A stretch of 64,000 nucleotides of DNA. Source: Papaver somniferum (taxonomy: Eukaryota; Streptophyta; Magnoliopsida; Ranunculales; Papaveraceae). Shown one piece after another: positions 20,618 through 33,103 of the stretch. Location of the stretch: positions 83,156,374 through 83,220,373 of the forward strand of contig NC_039368.1 of NCBI RefSeq assembly GCF_003573695.1, given 5' to 3'. Position 1 is the first letter of the stretch; each line of letters starts with the position of its first letter. Position numbers and translations under genes: made by a program. A model generated the notes under the pieces. That model did no database searches, was not told the origin of the DNA, and saw only the letters and a list, made by a program, of their open reading frames with translations.

Positions 20618-21758
20618 TCAGTAGCCATGGAACCCACTATTTTGTACTTTCAATTGGTTCAATTCAATAGCCATGTAACCCATTTGTGTCTGCAACTCCT
20701 TGATTTCACTCTTGGTCTCTTGTTGACTTTCTTTAAACATAGTACCAATGCGCTTCATCATTTCTTGAAGCTTTGCATCGATATCGGAATCTTGACTTTG
20801 TGTTGGTTGTTGCTGTTGCGGTTGCTGTAATTGTTGTTGTTGTGGTTGGAATCCACTCAGACGGTTGAAAGTAGGTTGTTGAATTGCACCTTGCTTGTTG
20901 GCATAGATAAAGTTGGGGTGATCTCTCCATCCCGGATTGTAAGTGTTGGAGTAGGGATCATACCGTCTTTGCTGATTTGGAAAGACCGCACTAACTTGCT
21001 CTAACTCTTCGTCATGTGAAGGTAAAATCACCGCAACCATCTTGTGCATCATTCTCTCCATATTATCCATCCTTTGATCACGGTGTGATGAATCAGAAAC
21101 TTCATGCACTGGCCTAACCATTGGTTCATCTCTAGTGTAAAATTGTTGCGAGTTCGCAGCCATACTTTCAATCAACTCAGTAGCTTGGGCCACCGTCTTG
21201 TTCACTAGTGCACCACCACTCGCGGGGTCAAGAAGAGATCTATCACTTGATTGAAGACCTTCGTAGAAGTATTGGATTATCATCACACCACTAAATTGAT
21301 GGTGAGGAAAGCTTGCCACCAATCTCTTATACCGTTCCCAACATTCATACAATGACTCCCCGTCCTTTTGTTGAATCCCACAAATCTCCTTGAGAATTTG
21401 AGTAGCTTTCGACGCAGGAAAATACCTCTCTAAGAAAATTTTCTTCAACCCGTTCCATGTAGTGACACTTCCGGAAGGCAAGTAACAACCACTCCTTAGA
21501 ATTGTCAGCCAAAGATAATGGAAAATCTTTCAACATCGCTCCATCCGCATTAGTCTCTGGTGGAAGCATAGACATGATAACACTGTGGAAATCCATGAGA
21601 TGTTTGTTTGGATCTTCATTCATCATTCCATGAAACTTCGGCAACTCTCTAATCAACCCCGGTTTGATCTTGAAGGTTGAGTTTGTTTGAATACACCACT
21701 ATTGTGCATCAAGCCTATGAGAATCCAAGTCCTTGAATGTACGATTTGCATCACCCAT
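20618..21758 (-). pseudogene. Athila-type Ty3/gypsy gag, frameshifted
   Basis: Minus-strand gag starts at ATG 21758 (MGDANRTFKDLDSHRLDA). After one in-frame stop it continues with FHGMMNEDPNKHLMDFHSV, a frameshift near 21480, then WNGLKKIFLERYFPASKA, GESLYECWERYKRL, FYEGL and ASGGALVNKT. These form the retrotransposon gag (capsid) domain in the order usual for the plant Athila group. The C-terminal 100 residues are glutamine-rich (QPQQQQLQQPQQQQ). Capsid would package the element RNA. The pol genes and 3' LTR are missing: the sequence breaks off at 20618 into the LTR of B. The lineage call rests on remembered family features. Confidence 0.78.
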
Positions 21759-24184
21759 TGTTTCTTCTTCTTCAACTAGTGATTCTTCTACGAATGGAAC
21801 CGCTTGTTCTTCTACGAATGGAACCTCTTGTTCTTCTTCTTGATGAAGAATTTCGTTTTCTACCTCCAACTCTTGTTCTTTCGTTGTATCTTTCCTTGGT
21901 TGGAGTATTGTGCCTCTTCGAGTAGCTATTCCGCACCTTGCATAGTTCCAATCTTTAGAAGCCAGGGATTAGGTACCTGAAAACAATTTGATCGCAGTCG
22001 TATGCGTCAAAAATAATTTCACTTTCCTATAGTATATGATAAGAAAGAGTTCGTTTCCACAGAGAGGAAATTGTTGTTATGAAATTATAGTTTCTCAAGT
22101 AACCAATGGGGGGAAGTCTTCTGATTTTATCTAGCAATATAACTAAAACAAATACAAAGTAAATAGTTGAAAATAATCAATAGAGAGAGATATTGGTCAA
22201 GGAGTTCATCTTCAATCTTAAACAAGTGCTTGCGTACATGATTAGAATTACAATTTAATCTCCTTTTTATCAAAATCCCTAGACTATCAAGAGAGCAAGA
22301 TAATCCGTTAATTTCCTAAGTTCATCAACAAACACATTAGAGCTGCGAATATGAATTCTACCTAAGGAATAACCTAACGCCTTGCGCTAATTAAGTTCAA
22401 TTACCTAGGAGCATTAAGCTCTCAGAAATAGTCTAATCAATGCAATTGTCATACATTGCGCATGACAATTCGGATAATGGTCAAACTCTACATATGATTG
22501 CAAGAGTGTATCACTATAAACCGTAATCATATCATGCTACTTGTATTTAGGGTTATCGCTTGATGATAAACCCTCAATTAGCTACGGACAAAGATGCAAG
22601 TCTAATTAATTGGCCACTTAATCAAACAAACATCTAATCCTATCACAATACGTCAATCATGTGATTATAAAAACAGTAGAAGTTTGAACGATAATCAAGA
22701 AAGAAAACTAATGCATTAATCAACACAAGTTTTAGATATAAGACTACATCCTTAACCAATAGTGAAATATTTATCTACTCATAGCTATTGAGTTCATTAT
22801 CATATTATAAAAATGAAGAAGATGAAAAATGAAAGCAAACCCTAGTAGAATCGCCGCTCTCTCCAAAGCTCCAAGTAAAAAAATCGTGATAACCAAGTTG
22901 TAGAAGTCTTTCTTTTATATTCCTTTGCTTTCCAAAATTAGGTTTAGTCTTCAAAGTCCATTAGATGAAAATCCACCAAGCCCATATGTGAGAAAAACCC
23001 ATGTAGCAAATATGCACCAAAAACTGTCACCGGAAAACTGGTTCAAACGCCGTAAGTTGTCCGGAATAATGTAGGAGAAGTATTTCAGGTGACCGGAAAA
23101 GTCCACCCGGTCACCGGTCAACCGAGTCAAATTGGTAAGGTCAAACGATTCAATTGACTAACTCAGTTAGATTATGAGTCAGACATATGAGTTAGATAGC
23201 TAGCCAGACTCAGCTGAGCTGAGTGGCCTTGGTCTGAGCCATTGCACTGGCTAGATATTATACTGCATCATCATTGCGCTTCACAAGTCCATTTTGTCCA
23301 AACCCCCCAACTATAACTGCACATCCCCTCAATCTTCTGTAGATTCAATTCCTGTCACTACAAACTTATTTTCATGTTGTACACAATCACTTCCAGTAGC
23401 AGCACCAATCCCTGTAACTTCACAACCACTGCTACCATTACCTCCAGACCCATCTTATCAATTTCTTCTTTTGTATCTCACGATATCAATCATACCACCA
23501 CTTCCATGTCTGCTCAATCTTGCGTTAACTTGGCACCTCTGTTGCTTCAATAGCAACCACAACTCTATCGACTGCAAACCCATTTACAATCTCAATACCA
23601 CTGTCTTATTCACTGCTTCATAACAACCCCATCCTTTTCTGTATGCATCTACTTAGCTCCATCCACTTACAACAGTTCAATACACAACCTTCTGGAGCAG
23701 CAACTCCAACTGCCTGCACTTGAGCATCACCAGATTGCATCTATCCCCTACTATCAGTTCCATCATCAGCTGCACAACCAAATCTGTGACTTCAAGCACA
23801 TAACAACATCTTGCTGCTCAACCATTCCACCTGCAACTCCATCATACATTCATCTCCATAAGCTGTGCCTCCAATTTCAGTTCCTGCAACAGATCCAACA
23901 CATGAATTGCAGCTTCAATCACCAGTTCCAAAGATTCCTAAAAATTGCATTCACCACTTCCTTCAGCCCTCAACAAATTCAATAAGTAACAAAATCAACT
24001 TCAACTTGAACTGCAACCAAACAAATACATTGCAGCTTCATTGCATCCATATAACTGCAATCAACCAACAAATTCCTGCGGTAATTAGCTGAACCACCAA
24101 CTCAGCTCAAACCTGCAATTCATTCCTCAACATACATCTAAGCAGTCCAACACCTCCATTCTTGCTTAACCCTTTAGCTCAAAG
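21759..24184 (-). mobile_element. 5' leader and inner LTR part of the Athila-type element
   Basis: Directly upstream of the gag lie a Glu-rich leader with a 27 bp repeat (21780-21860) and non-coding sequence resembling the end of Athila LTRs (TTTGACGCATACGACTGC on the minus strand, near 22000). No standard primer site was recognised. From 23290 the plus strand is C/A-rich with many short CAAC/TCAC words, like 36715-37600. Both are read here as one LTR cut in two by element A at 24185. The exact inner LTR edge was not located. Confidence 0.55.
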
Positions 24185-25736
24185 TGAAAAAGCGGGGGTC
24201 TAGCAACACCACCCAATATTTCGCTTAGCAATTTGTATGGACACGAATATACTTTTAAGAGAATCAACAAGACTCAATCAATTAAAAGTATATCAACGAG
24301 TTTATATCTCTCTTCTTGATTTGATTTACTCAAGCAAAAACTGCGAGTTCTAATCAAATACAAGGAATAACTTGGATGGTACCAAAGACCAATATCCAAG
24401 AATCAATCAATATCAATCAACAACCGAAGGTCGTATTTCCAATTAATTGATTCAAACGCACAACTTGTATTATTTCAATTATATAAAATAATATAATGAG
24501 GAAATAGAAATACCACAAACACCAGAAATTTTGTTAACGAGAAAACTGCAAATGCAGAAAAACCCCGGGACCTAGTCCAGATTGAACACACACTGTATTA
24601 AGCCGCTACAGACACTAGCCTACTCCAAGCTAACTTCGCACTGTACTGTAGTTGAACCCCAATCAGTCTCCCACTTATCCAAGGTACAGTTGTACTCCCC
24701 ACGTCTCTAATCCCAGAAGGATACTACGCACTTGATTCCCTTAGCTGATCTCACCCACAACTAAGAGTTGCTATGACCCAAAGTTGAAAACTTGATAATA
24801 AACAAATCTGTCTCACACAGACAAGTCTATCAAAGGATCAATCTGTCTCCCACAGATAAACCCTAAAAGGTTTTGTTCCATATTTTGATAATAATCAAGG
24901 TGAACAGGAACCAATTGATAATCCGGTCTTATATTCCCGAAGAACAACCTAGAGTTATCAATCACCTCACAACAATATTAATCGTATGGTAGCGAAACAA
25001 GATGTTGCGGAATCACAAACAATGAGACGAAGATGTTTGTGATTACTTTTTGTATCTTGCCTATCAGATATATCAATCTCAAGCCAATCAATCTGATTAT
25101 ACTCGTACGATAGAAGATGCAAGATCAGATCACACAACTACAATAAAAGTAGTATCGGTCTGCCTTCACAATCAAAATGAAGTCTTTAAGTCGTTAACCT
25201 GGTTTTGGAAGAAGAAAACCAAAGGTTAAAGGAGAATCGACTCTAGTATGCAAACTAGTATCACACGTGAGGTGTGGGGATTAGTTTTGTACAAATACTA
25301 GAGTTCCCCTTATATAGTCTTTCAAATCAGGGTTTGCAATTAAGTTACCTTGGTAACAAAGCAATCAATATCCACCATTAGATGAAAAACTGATTTAGAT
25401 TCAAGCTAATATTTCTCAACCGTTAGATCGAAAACTTATCTTGTTACACACACTTGACAGTGCACGCTTCTAGGTTTGTTAACCGTACCCAAACGTATGC
25501 ACTTGTTGGTTCAACAATAGTTAACCAAATGGTTAGCCATATGATCATTCCATATCAACCATGTTCTTCTTCACCATAACTATTTCAAATGATTTCAAAT
25601 GAACTAGTTAGAGAGTTTTTCAATTGCAAGGAAATATCATTTACCACACAAGACACAATTGAAGCAAAGATGATTTGATTCACTTGAATGGGTTCATGAA
25701 ATTTTATAGCCACGGTTTGCAAACTGCATTCCTTAG

Positions 25737-28723
25737 TGTTTGAGGGTAAAAACTGGTTCTGCTGTTTTTGGTAAATTTGGGTGTGTTGATGAGAAACGAA
25801 TTCAAATCCTAAACAATGCACTGCAAGGAGTACTTTTAGATTCGACAGATCAATCTGTAAGACTCTGGCCTAAACCAAGAAATGGTCGTTCCAGATTCAA
25901 TTCGGTCACAAAGTGAAGGAGAAGGATTGATCTTAGGGAGGGAAGCGAAGAAGGTGTTTGAGATCAAAATGTTGAATTATGAAGGTGTGGATGTTTGTGA
26001 CTCGTGTCAGAAAAATGCTTTCTGACTACTTGTGTTGATAACACTTGTTTTTTGTCGAAATAGGTTGAAATCCTATTTATACAAGTCATGTTCGAGCACC
26101 CCCTGATCTCGTAGGAAGTGGAGGTGATTGAGCAGTGGAGAGGTGGAGTTGTGTAAAAAGTGGTGATCACCACGTTTCCATTACGAGGGAAAACTGGTCA
26201 CACTTTTACCCACTACTCTCATTGTTGTTAACCGTCCGTTCTTTCTTGACACTTTCTAGTAATGGGCGTGTTGCACGCCGCACGCTGTAAACCGCCAGAC
26301 CAATACCCTGATGAACATCCCCCAGTTTGTGACATGTTTGATGTCTCGAGTATTTTCGTGGAAAATATGCTGCAGGCTGCTGGATGGGTCTTATTTGCAA
26401 GACCTAGTTATTCTGACCAATCACACGCAAGCTAGGTGACGGGTGGTCATGTGTGAGTAGCTTCCAGGAGCTATCCATGTACATTAAAGATGTGGTGATC
26501 AGTCCCTATAGGAGAATGATGGCTTGTAGCGATTTGGACATCCTATTTGTTGAACCAAATTAAATCTAAACCATTTAAATTGGCTAGCCAAGTTGGATGG
26601 CTGAGATGATTCACAGAAGTTTGTGTTAATTCATGAAATTTCGTAATCAGAAAATTCAGATGTGGGACCCTCATTAAAATCGCTGTAGAAATTTCATACG
26701 AACTCGGATTTTGACGGTCCGCCCCTCCATTCTGATCAGAAAAGAATTTCCTATCTTCCTACGTGAGAATATTTAGGTTTTGTGCTCGTTTAGGAGGTGA
26801 AAATATCCCGAAAGTAAAACTCAGGAAGAATTCTGTCAGTTTTCAGCCATGACCTAGCTCGCCTTTTAAGCTTTTCAAAATAATCGATCATGAAGCATCA
26901 TTTTTTTAGAGATTGATTGAATAAGTCGCGGATTAAGCGTCTCAAAAAGGTAGCATGATCGATCATCTTTGGGTGATCAATTGAGAACCGTATGGGCGAG
27001 CTATCCCTTGGACGATTGCTTCTTGGGAAGGAGAGGTGGCCGGTGATCATTGTTGTGCCACATCGATCATCTAGTATTTGATATAAGCCGTCCGACCAAG
27101 ACAGAGAAGATGGACGGACGAGACGATTTTGAGGAAGCTGTCAGCTGTCGTTGATTTAGGGTTTGGCAGCCACGCGGCTACCCTATTTTGTTTAATCGAA
27201 TCCAAACACCAGGCGTTGATTCAAACAGGCCGATCGGCCATGTGTGAAGACAAGATGCTAGTGAGTGTGTTGACATCTCCTGGGTCATCTAAAATGGGAT
27301 CTAAGCCACTCAAATCGGCTGGCGAAGATGAGTGGTCATGATCAATTTGTGACAGAAGTGTATTGCCGCAAAGGATTTCTTAAGGTTTTCGAACAGCACG
27401 TTCACCCTACTTTGGGCCGGCGATTTGATGCGCTTTGGTCTTGCTATGAGCAATTCGATCGACCACGTGTGGAGTTGGTTCGATGGTGAACGCGTTGGCA
27501 TATCCTTGATCGTTTGAAAATGCAATCTAAGCCGTCCAACTAGGCTGGCAAAGTTGGACGGACATGATTGATTTGCGACAGTTGTATAACGCCGCTTATT
27601 CAATTTAGGTTTTTTAAGGATGCGCGATCATCCTTCTTTGGGTGAACGATTCTATATGTTCTCGATTTGCCGTGAGTAAGTCGATCAACCATGGGTGTAG
27701 CTGGGTCGCCGGTGGACACGCTAGCGTTTCTTTGATCTCTCAAGATGCGATCTAAGACGTCCAACTAGGCCGGCTAAGTTGGATGGACGTGATGCGTTTT
27801 GAGACCATCTTTGCCGGTCTCAATCCGTTTGAGCTACTTGATACAGCGTGAACGCCCATATTTGGGTAAGCGATTGAGCACTCTATAGGTTTGTCACATG
27901 CAAGTCGATCGACTAGGGCACTAGTGGTCTCGCTGATGATTATGCTTGCACTTCCTTAACTGTTCGTAGGAGGATCTAAGTCGTCCAACCATGCTGGCAA
28001 AGTTGGACGGATGTGATTAATTAAAGACCGTTTTTCGCCGGTCTTAGCTCGTTTGACCTCCTTTTAATAACGCGACCACCCTGTTTAGGGTTGGAGTTTG
28101 ACAGTGCTAGGATGCGTTTAGGAAAAGTCCGGTCGGTTGGGACGTTGTGGGCCCACCGACTGGCAATGCGGTAATTACCTAGTTCCACCAGGAGTGATCT
28201 AGGTTCGTTGAATTGCGCGGCCAAATTGTGTGGCCGTGATTGTCTCTGAGACTGATATTAATATTCTATATTTTTCTTAAGGAATTCAAGCACGATCGAG
28301 CTAACTTAAAAGCGCGTCGATGTGAGATTCTCTTTATCAGAGAGTGATGTAGCCTGTGTGGGTATTTTCATGCAGATCTCAATACTGGCACTTCGGGAGA
28401 TTCATGCTACTCTACTGAGAGTGAACACTTCATCGTCATGTCATGTTAATAATGGGAGTTCGGCTAAGAACATGGCATAGGAAAATATCAGGTAAGTCAT
28501 GCATTAATTAATAATGCTGGTATAAAATAGAATTCACAGAATATTTGGGATTGCTACTATGTGCACCATTCTGAGCGAATTTCATATATATATTGAATTG
28601 ATCAACGAGCGAGGAGGTTTTTTGCACTCATCACTTTTCAAATGGCTTTATCCCTTGCAGGGTGACCGCGCATTAAATGCTGGTTTTACAATTATATCCT
28701 TGAACTAAAAAACACCATCAACA
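25737..28723 (-). mobile_element. solo LTR of a gypsy family, TSD CTTAG, inside the LTR of A
   Basis: The block starts TGTTTGAGGG, ends ACCATCAACA, and is bounded by CTTAG (25732-25736 and 28724-28728). The uninterrupted sister LTR shows the empty site near 35811. Its start and the block near 25850-25930 (GGCCTAAACCAAGAAATGG) resemble the gypsy LTR at 4520-8132, which gives its minus orientation. It is 2987 bp, with no primer site or coding sequence alongside, so it is a solo LTR. About one third consists of the 225 bp tandem array. Confidence 0.87.
27083..28260. repeat. 225 bp tandem array with hairpins in the solo LTR
   Basis: Units begin at the word (T)CTAAG or its variants near 27083, 27299, 27527, 27752, 27976 and 28199, so the spacing is 216-228 bp. 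Each carries an inverted repeat. In the 27527 unit CCGTCCAAC (27532-27540) pairs perfectly with GTTGGACGG (27553-27561). Compensating changes appear in the other units, for example CCACTC/GAGTGG at 27299. A weaker unit may lie near 26575. Confidence 0.82.
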
Positions 28724-29332
28724 CTTAGTCTTTTTAAGTTTAAGTTCAAAAATCATCTTCAGATATATAACCTTCTCAAGTTCGCAGACTAGGTTCGCAG
28801 ACTTAAGTTACCGGGCAGAGTTTACAAACTCCAGCAGAAATTCTCGGGTATGAGAACTTCTCCGGTTCGCGAACTGGGTTCGCGGACTGAGTTTGCAGAC
28901 TTAGTTTCACGAAAATAGTTTGACAAACTCCAGCAGAAATTCTCGGGTTTGAGAACTTCGGCAGTTCGCGTTCTGATTTCTTGGACTTGGCTCACGCCAT
29001 TCTTCCGGTTCTCTTGATCAACAAAGTTCGCAAACTTTGGTTCAAGGAATATAACTTATACATAAATGTATTTCCACAACAATGCTTATGTCCACCATTG
29101 GTTATGTAATCTAAACTCTCATTTCAATCATTGAAACATTCTTAGAGGACGTTATATAGTTGTTACACAATTTCTTGTCAAAGCAATTTTCAAGATGATT
29201 GAAACATATTATGACTTTCGTCACTTGGTAAAGATAAACTTGGTTAAAGAGAAAAGCTTACCAACTCATATTTCGAGATATAGATAGGCGAGGTATACTC
29301 GGCTCGAAATACCAAATTTGTATAATCAAAGT

Positions 29333-29359
29333 CTATATATATATATATATATATATATA
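29333..29359. repeat. (TA)n microsatellite
   Basis: An uninterrupted TA run of about 27 bases lies in the 3' LTR of A. The matching place in the 5' LTR (36401-36414) has about half the length. Confidence 0.9.
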
Positions 29360-31310
29360 GCATACGACTTCTTGTCTCAAGGAGTATGAGATAGAGTAGG
29401 TAGACTTTTGAGTGATAGATAAGTTCAAGTCTTCACATAACTTTTTGTCGAGAAGTTCCACCGGTTCCTTGAGTAGTTCTTCTACTTGCATGATGAATCG
29501 CCATGAAGTCCTTGAGCTCAACTACACTTTCTATCCTAGTCCGAGACTTAGCTATAATAGACTAGAAATTAAGACTTATAGTTTTGATCACTAACATTGA
29601 CAAACATGCTTGAGATAGCAACGCATGCGAGTTCGACCGAGCAATGCTCTAACAATCTCCCCATTTGTCAATTTTAGTGACAAAACTATCAATACATATG
29701 GAATACAAAAAAAAAAGATAAAGAAACTTTAGTAGCTCCTATTCCACATGTCAAATCTTCAATATTCCTCGAAATCTTCGTCACTTCCAAGTACTCCAAT
29801 GATCCCAAAGGTTGTAAGTCTAGCATCACCGTTGTTGAAGATCCATAGCTATAACAATGAGAAAACATAGTTCTCGATCATTGTTATACAGTGTCATAGT
29901 ATTATTACACATCGTCAAAGTTCATTGTATCATAATTTCAACAATAATACTATGGTGATGTGTATCACTCCCCCTTAGTCAATACTCCATATCACATGAA
30001 AACCACTCCCTCTTACACATTGATCCGAAAACCATATGTATTTGTAGTGTGAACTACATATTAATGCTCCCCTTTTTTTTCAATAAAATTGGCAAAGGTA
30101 CAAGAACGGGATCATAATGAAATTTCCGAGAGAGACATTTGATGACAAAAAGAAAAAAATACATACCAACTAATTTAGATGTAATCATAAAGCCAAAGCT
30201 AAATGCATTCATCAAGGAGTTTAAAGATACAATATAACCCCTCTAAAATTCCACAGCCAAACACCCCTCAAGATATGACCATTAAGCACAAGTTCAAAAA
30301 AACTCTTCCCCATTTGATGTCATTCCCGAAGGAACAACAAGAGCGACCTTAATTTCAAAAGAAAAGAAAGACTTTTTTATTGGAAACAAAAACCATGAGA
30401 GTGATTTCCTATATCCAAAAACTCAATCAAATTAATCACAAGTAAATTCATGATTAATTTAATCGGAATACGCAATCAAATTAAACACAAAAAGTGATTA
30501 ATTCAATTGATTATGCTCAACATAAGAGAAATTATGGAGACACGAAAATACTCAACTAGATTAATTACAAGAGAACCCATAATTAATCCAATTGGAATAC
30601 ACAACCAAACTAATCACAAAAGTAATCAATTTAATTGTCATTTGTTTTGCTCGACATAAGAAAACTTACGGAGCAATAACTAAATAACCAAACAAGATGA
30701 TTAATTTAGTTCAATATTCCCGACATGACATATCTCACGAAACAACAACTAAGCTAAAAAAAAAAAACTTGGTTGTATAGTGCTCAACATAAGATACATT
30801 ACGAAGCCTCACATTAATACATAAAATATGGATCAGGGATGATCAATACTGCGGAATACACAAGGATTCATTCTATTTTCTACCACTATTTGCATAACGA
30901 TATTAATAGACATAAGCCTTGAAAACAAAAGATTTTAACCTATCTTCCATCAAAGATTTGACAATATAGGCTTAACTTTTGTATTTGTCAAAAATCCATT
31001 CATTTTTTTATCAATACGTGAATACTGATCACAAACGACTTTACTTTTGACAAAGTATGGGACGAACATAGTTCACGGACGTAAACACAAATATCCCATA
31101 ACTAATTGCAATATAACAAATCATAAAGATTAATACTGCAAAACATCATCCTCCAAAAAGTTTTTAGAATTTAAACCAATAAACCTAAAAAAGATAAGAA
31201 AATGAACAAATAATAGCTATCTGTATTCACAATAATTGCTATTAAAAGCACTAGTTATTCTTCCAACTAAGCCAAAAATAAGACATACTAGGCAAAAATA
31301 AGAACAAGAA

Positions 31311-32045
31311 TTACTCATCTTCTTCCTCATCGGAGATGCTCCAAGATGCTTGAATTGCGTTCAAATCTTCCTTGATCTCGGGAAACTTTGTTGCAACCAA
31401 AGACAATTGTTCTTGGACACACTTCACCCTTGAATCAACCTTACACACACCTTTGTGAATTTTTTGAAGAAGGCTCACGGTGGTGGGGTCACTGAAATCA
31501 AGAGAAGCGATTCTTTGTCGCTTGGAAGCATTTTCCCTTATGCGTTTGAAGGTACACAGACGAACAAGTTTGGGAACCCCAAGAGAGTTGCCAATTGAGT
31601 CAAACCCACGATCATGAAAAATTTGACTGATCAAGCATGGTATCCCAACGTCTTGATGGGTGAAGTCATCAAAATCATTTGAAATTAATTCTCTATCAAC
31701 AGGAAACCTTTCTCTGCTTATCATGGTTTTGAATTCCATCTTTTTATAATCAACATCATGAATGTTGGCATAGAAAATCCTTGTAAGAGAATGAAACCCT
31801 TGACCAAGACCATCAAAAATATTTCCGAGATTGTATTTTTAAAAGCAAGCCAAATCCTCTTCATGCCCACTAGAGAAATCCAATCTCTTTTCTAGAATGA
31901 ATCCCTTTGAAGCAATCTTATCAAACATTCTATCACAAGAATCATTCACAAATCTAATTATAAGAGAATTTTGGTCACAAGGAGAATTCAAGCTAGGGAG
32001 TTTTGAGCTTTTTGAACACCTTTTTGAGCTTCTAGGATTCACCAT
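31311..32045 (-). pseudogene. unknown 244-codon ORF of element A, one stop
   Basis: The frame runs from ATG 32045 (MVNPRSSKRCSKSS) to a stop at 31311, with a single in-frame TAA at 31839-31841. The middle (LTRIFYANIHDVD, then FPVDRELISNDFDDF) resembles the putative plant transposon protein domain often found in plant retroelement ORFs (PF20167-like), but this is from memory. The last 60 residues look like a coiled coil (KVDSRVKCVQEQLSLVATKF) followed by an acidic tail (SDEEEDE). It lies in sense orientation between the primer site and the 3' LTR. It has no catalytic motif and its function is unknown. Confidence 0.55.
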
Positions 32046-32472
32046 AGATCTAGAAATAAGCAAGGATCAAGAGGACAATACTTACTTGGAGTGAGCCTTG
32101 AATACCTTCCTTTTAATTTATCCAAATAAGCTTTAATGGAGGAAAGAAATAAAACCCTAGAGGTTCACGTACGCGGACTGTTAAGATGACAAAGACGTGC
32201 GTGAACTTCTTTTATATACCCTTCATGGGCTTTGACCCGTGCACGAACCGTGACCCATTTGAGGAGTAGGATTTTAAAAGTACAAACAACAAGAGAAAAA
32301 GTACCTACTGAAAAGCTCTTATCACAAAAACATAAGAAAATAGAGATTAAAACAAAAATCAACCTGTTACTTGCCCCATTTCAAGTTATATACAAATGGG
32401 GTAGAGCCAATCTTGAAATCAGGTGTTGAAAACTGCATAAAATTTCCCATGCAATTTTTCTGGTTGATAGTT

Positions 32473-33030
32473 TTACCCAGAGTTAGGAGTATAATCGTAA
32501 TGATCATACTTAGAGTCACGTGGATTCTTTTTCTTATGACAAAAAGATGACCTTTTCTGACAAATGGCTCCTCTGCCGAATTCATACGAATTCTTTTTAT
32601 CGTCTTCACATGAATCGGTGTTTAGAACAGTTTGTGCATCATTAGAAAATAATTTGACATGCACAAAACTCTTGTCAGAAAAATTTAAATTCTCTATGGA
32701 GTTAAGCTTTTCTAAGAATTGCAAAACACTTTCAAACGCTCTGAATAGCTCCTTGTCAATGGAACCTTTATGGTAGTATTCCTCAAAGAGATTAAGAGTA
32801 ATTCTTGTGAGAGTCCATACCCTTGAGAGTTGACCATGTTTTCTTCGACAATTCTTTTTATTCTTTTTCTTAGATCGTTTCTTCACATCTAGATTTTCTG
32901 ACATGCTAGATGGTATAGGATTATCATGTTCACCCATAGGAATGAAGTGTGATAATTTCTGAATAACCTTTAAGGAATTCTGGTGTGCATTACATATGCC
33001 ACGAGAAAGCCTCCCAAAAAGATTTCCCAT
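32473..33030 (-). CDS. unknown ORF of element A next to the primer site
   Basis: The open frame from ATG 33030 (MGNLFGRLSRGICNAHQN) gives 185 residues. It is also open further upstream, across the primer site into the LTR, so the start is a choice. A basic cluster (KKRSKKKNKKNCRRKHG) may bind nucleic acid or act as a nuclear signal. A helical stretch with LFRAFESVLQFLEKLNSIEN follows. There is no zinc knuckle and no known gag signature. It occupies the place of gag in element A, so a structural or RNA-binding role is only a guess. Confidence 0.45.
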   Translation of the reverse strand: MGNLFGRLSRGICNAHQNSLKVIQKLSHFIPMGEHDNPIPSSMSENLDVKKRSKKKNKKNCRRKHGQLSRVWTLTRITLNLFEEYYHKGSIDKELFRAFESVLQFLEKLNSIENLNFSDKSFVHVKLFSNDAQTVLNTDSCEDDKKNSYEFGRGAICQKRSSFCHKKKNPRDSKYDHYDYTPNSG

Positions 33031-33089
33031 AGGAATAGACTTTTGAGGATCGAACAAACACAAACTTATAAGGTTTGAGGTGTTTGCCT

Positions 33090-33101
33090 GCTCTGATACC
33101 A
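33090..33101 (-). other. primer-binding site of A (initiator tRNA-Met)
   Basis: On the minus strand TGGTATCAGAGC lies two bases inside the 5' LTR. This is the standard complement to the 3' end of plant initiator tRNA-Met and fixes the orientation of the element. Confidence 0.93.
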
Positions 33102-33103
33102 AT

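Larger units (their letters stand above)
24185..29654 (-). mobile_element. 3' LTR of A, interrupted by a solo LTR
   Basis: The LTR begins (plus strand) TGAAAAAGCGGGGGTC and ends GAGCAATGCTCTAACA. The segment 25737-28723 is foreign, and the LTR reads on across it exactly as in 35811-35826. A TATA box (minus strand CTATATAAGGGG) lies near 25311. A (TA)n tract at 29333-29359 is longer than in the sister LTR. Confidence 0.85.

Noticed and set aside
23294..24092. Ser/Pro/Asn-rich plus-strand ORFs
   Set aside because: Same low-complexity LTR composition as above; no initiation context, domain or exon pattern.
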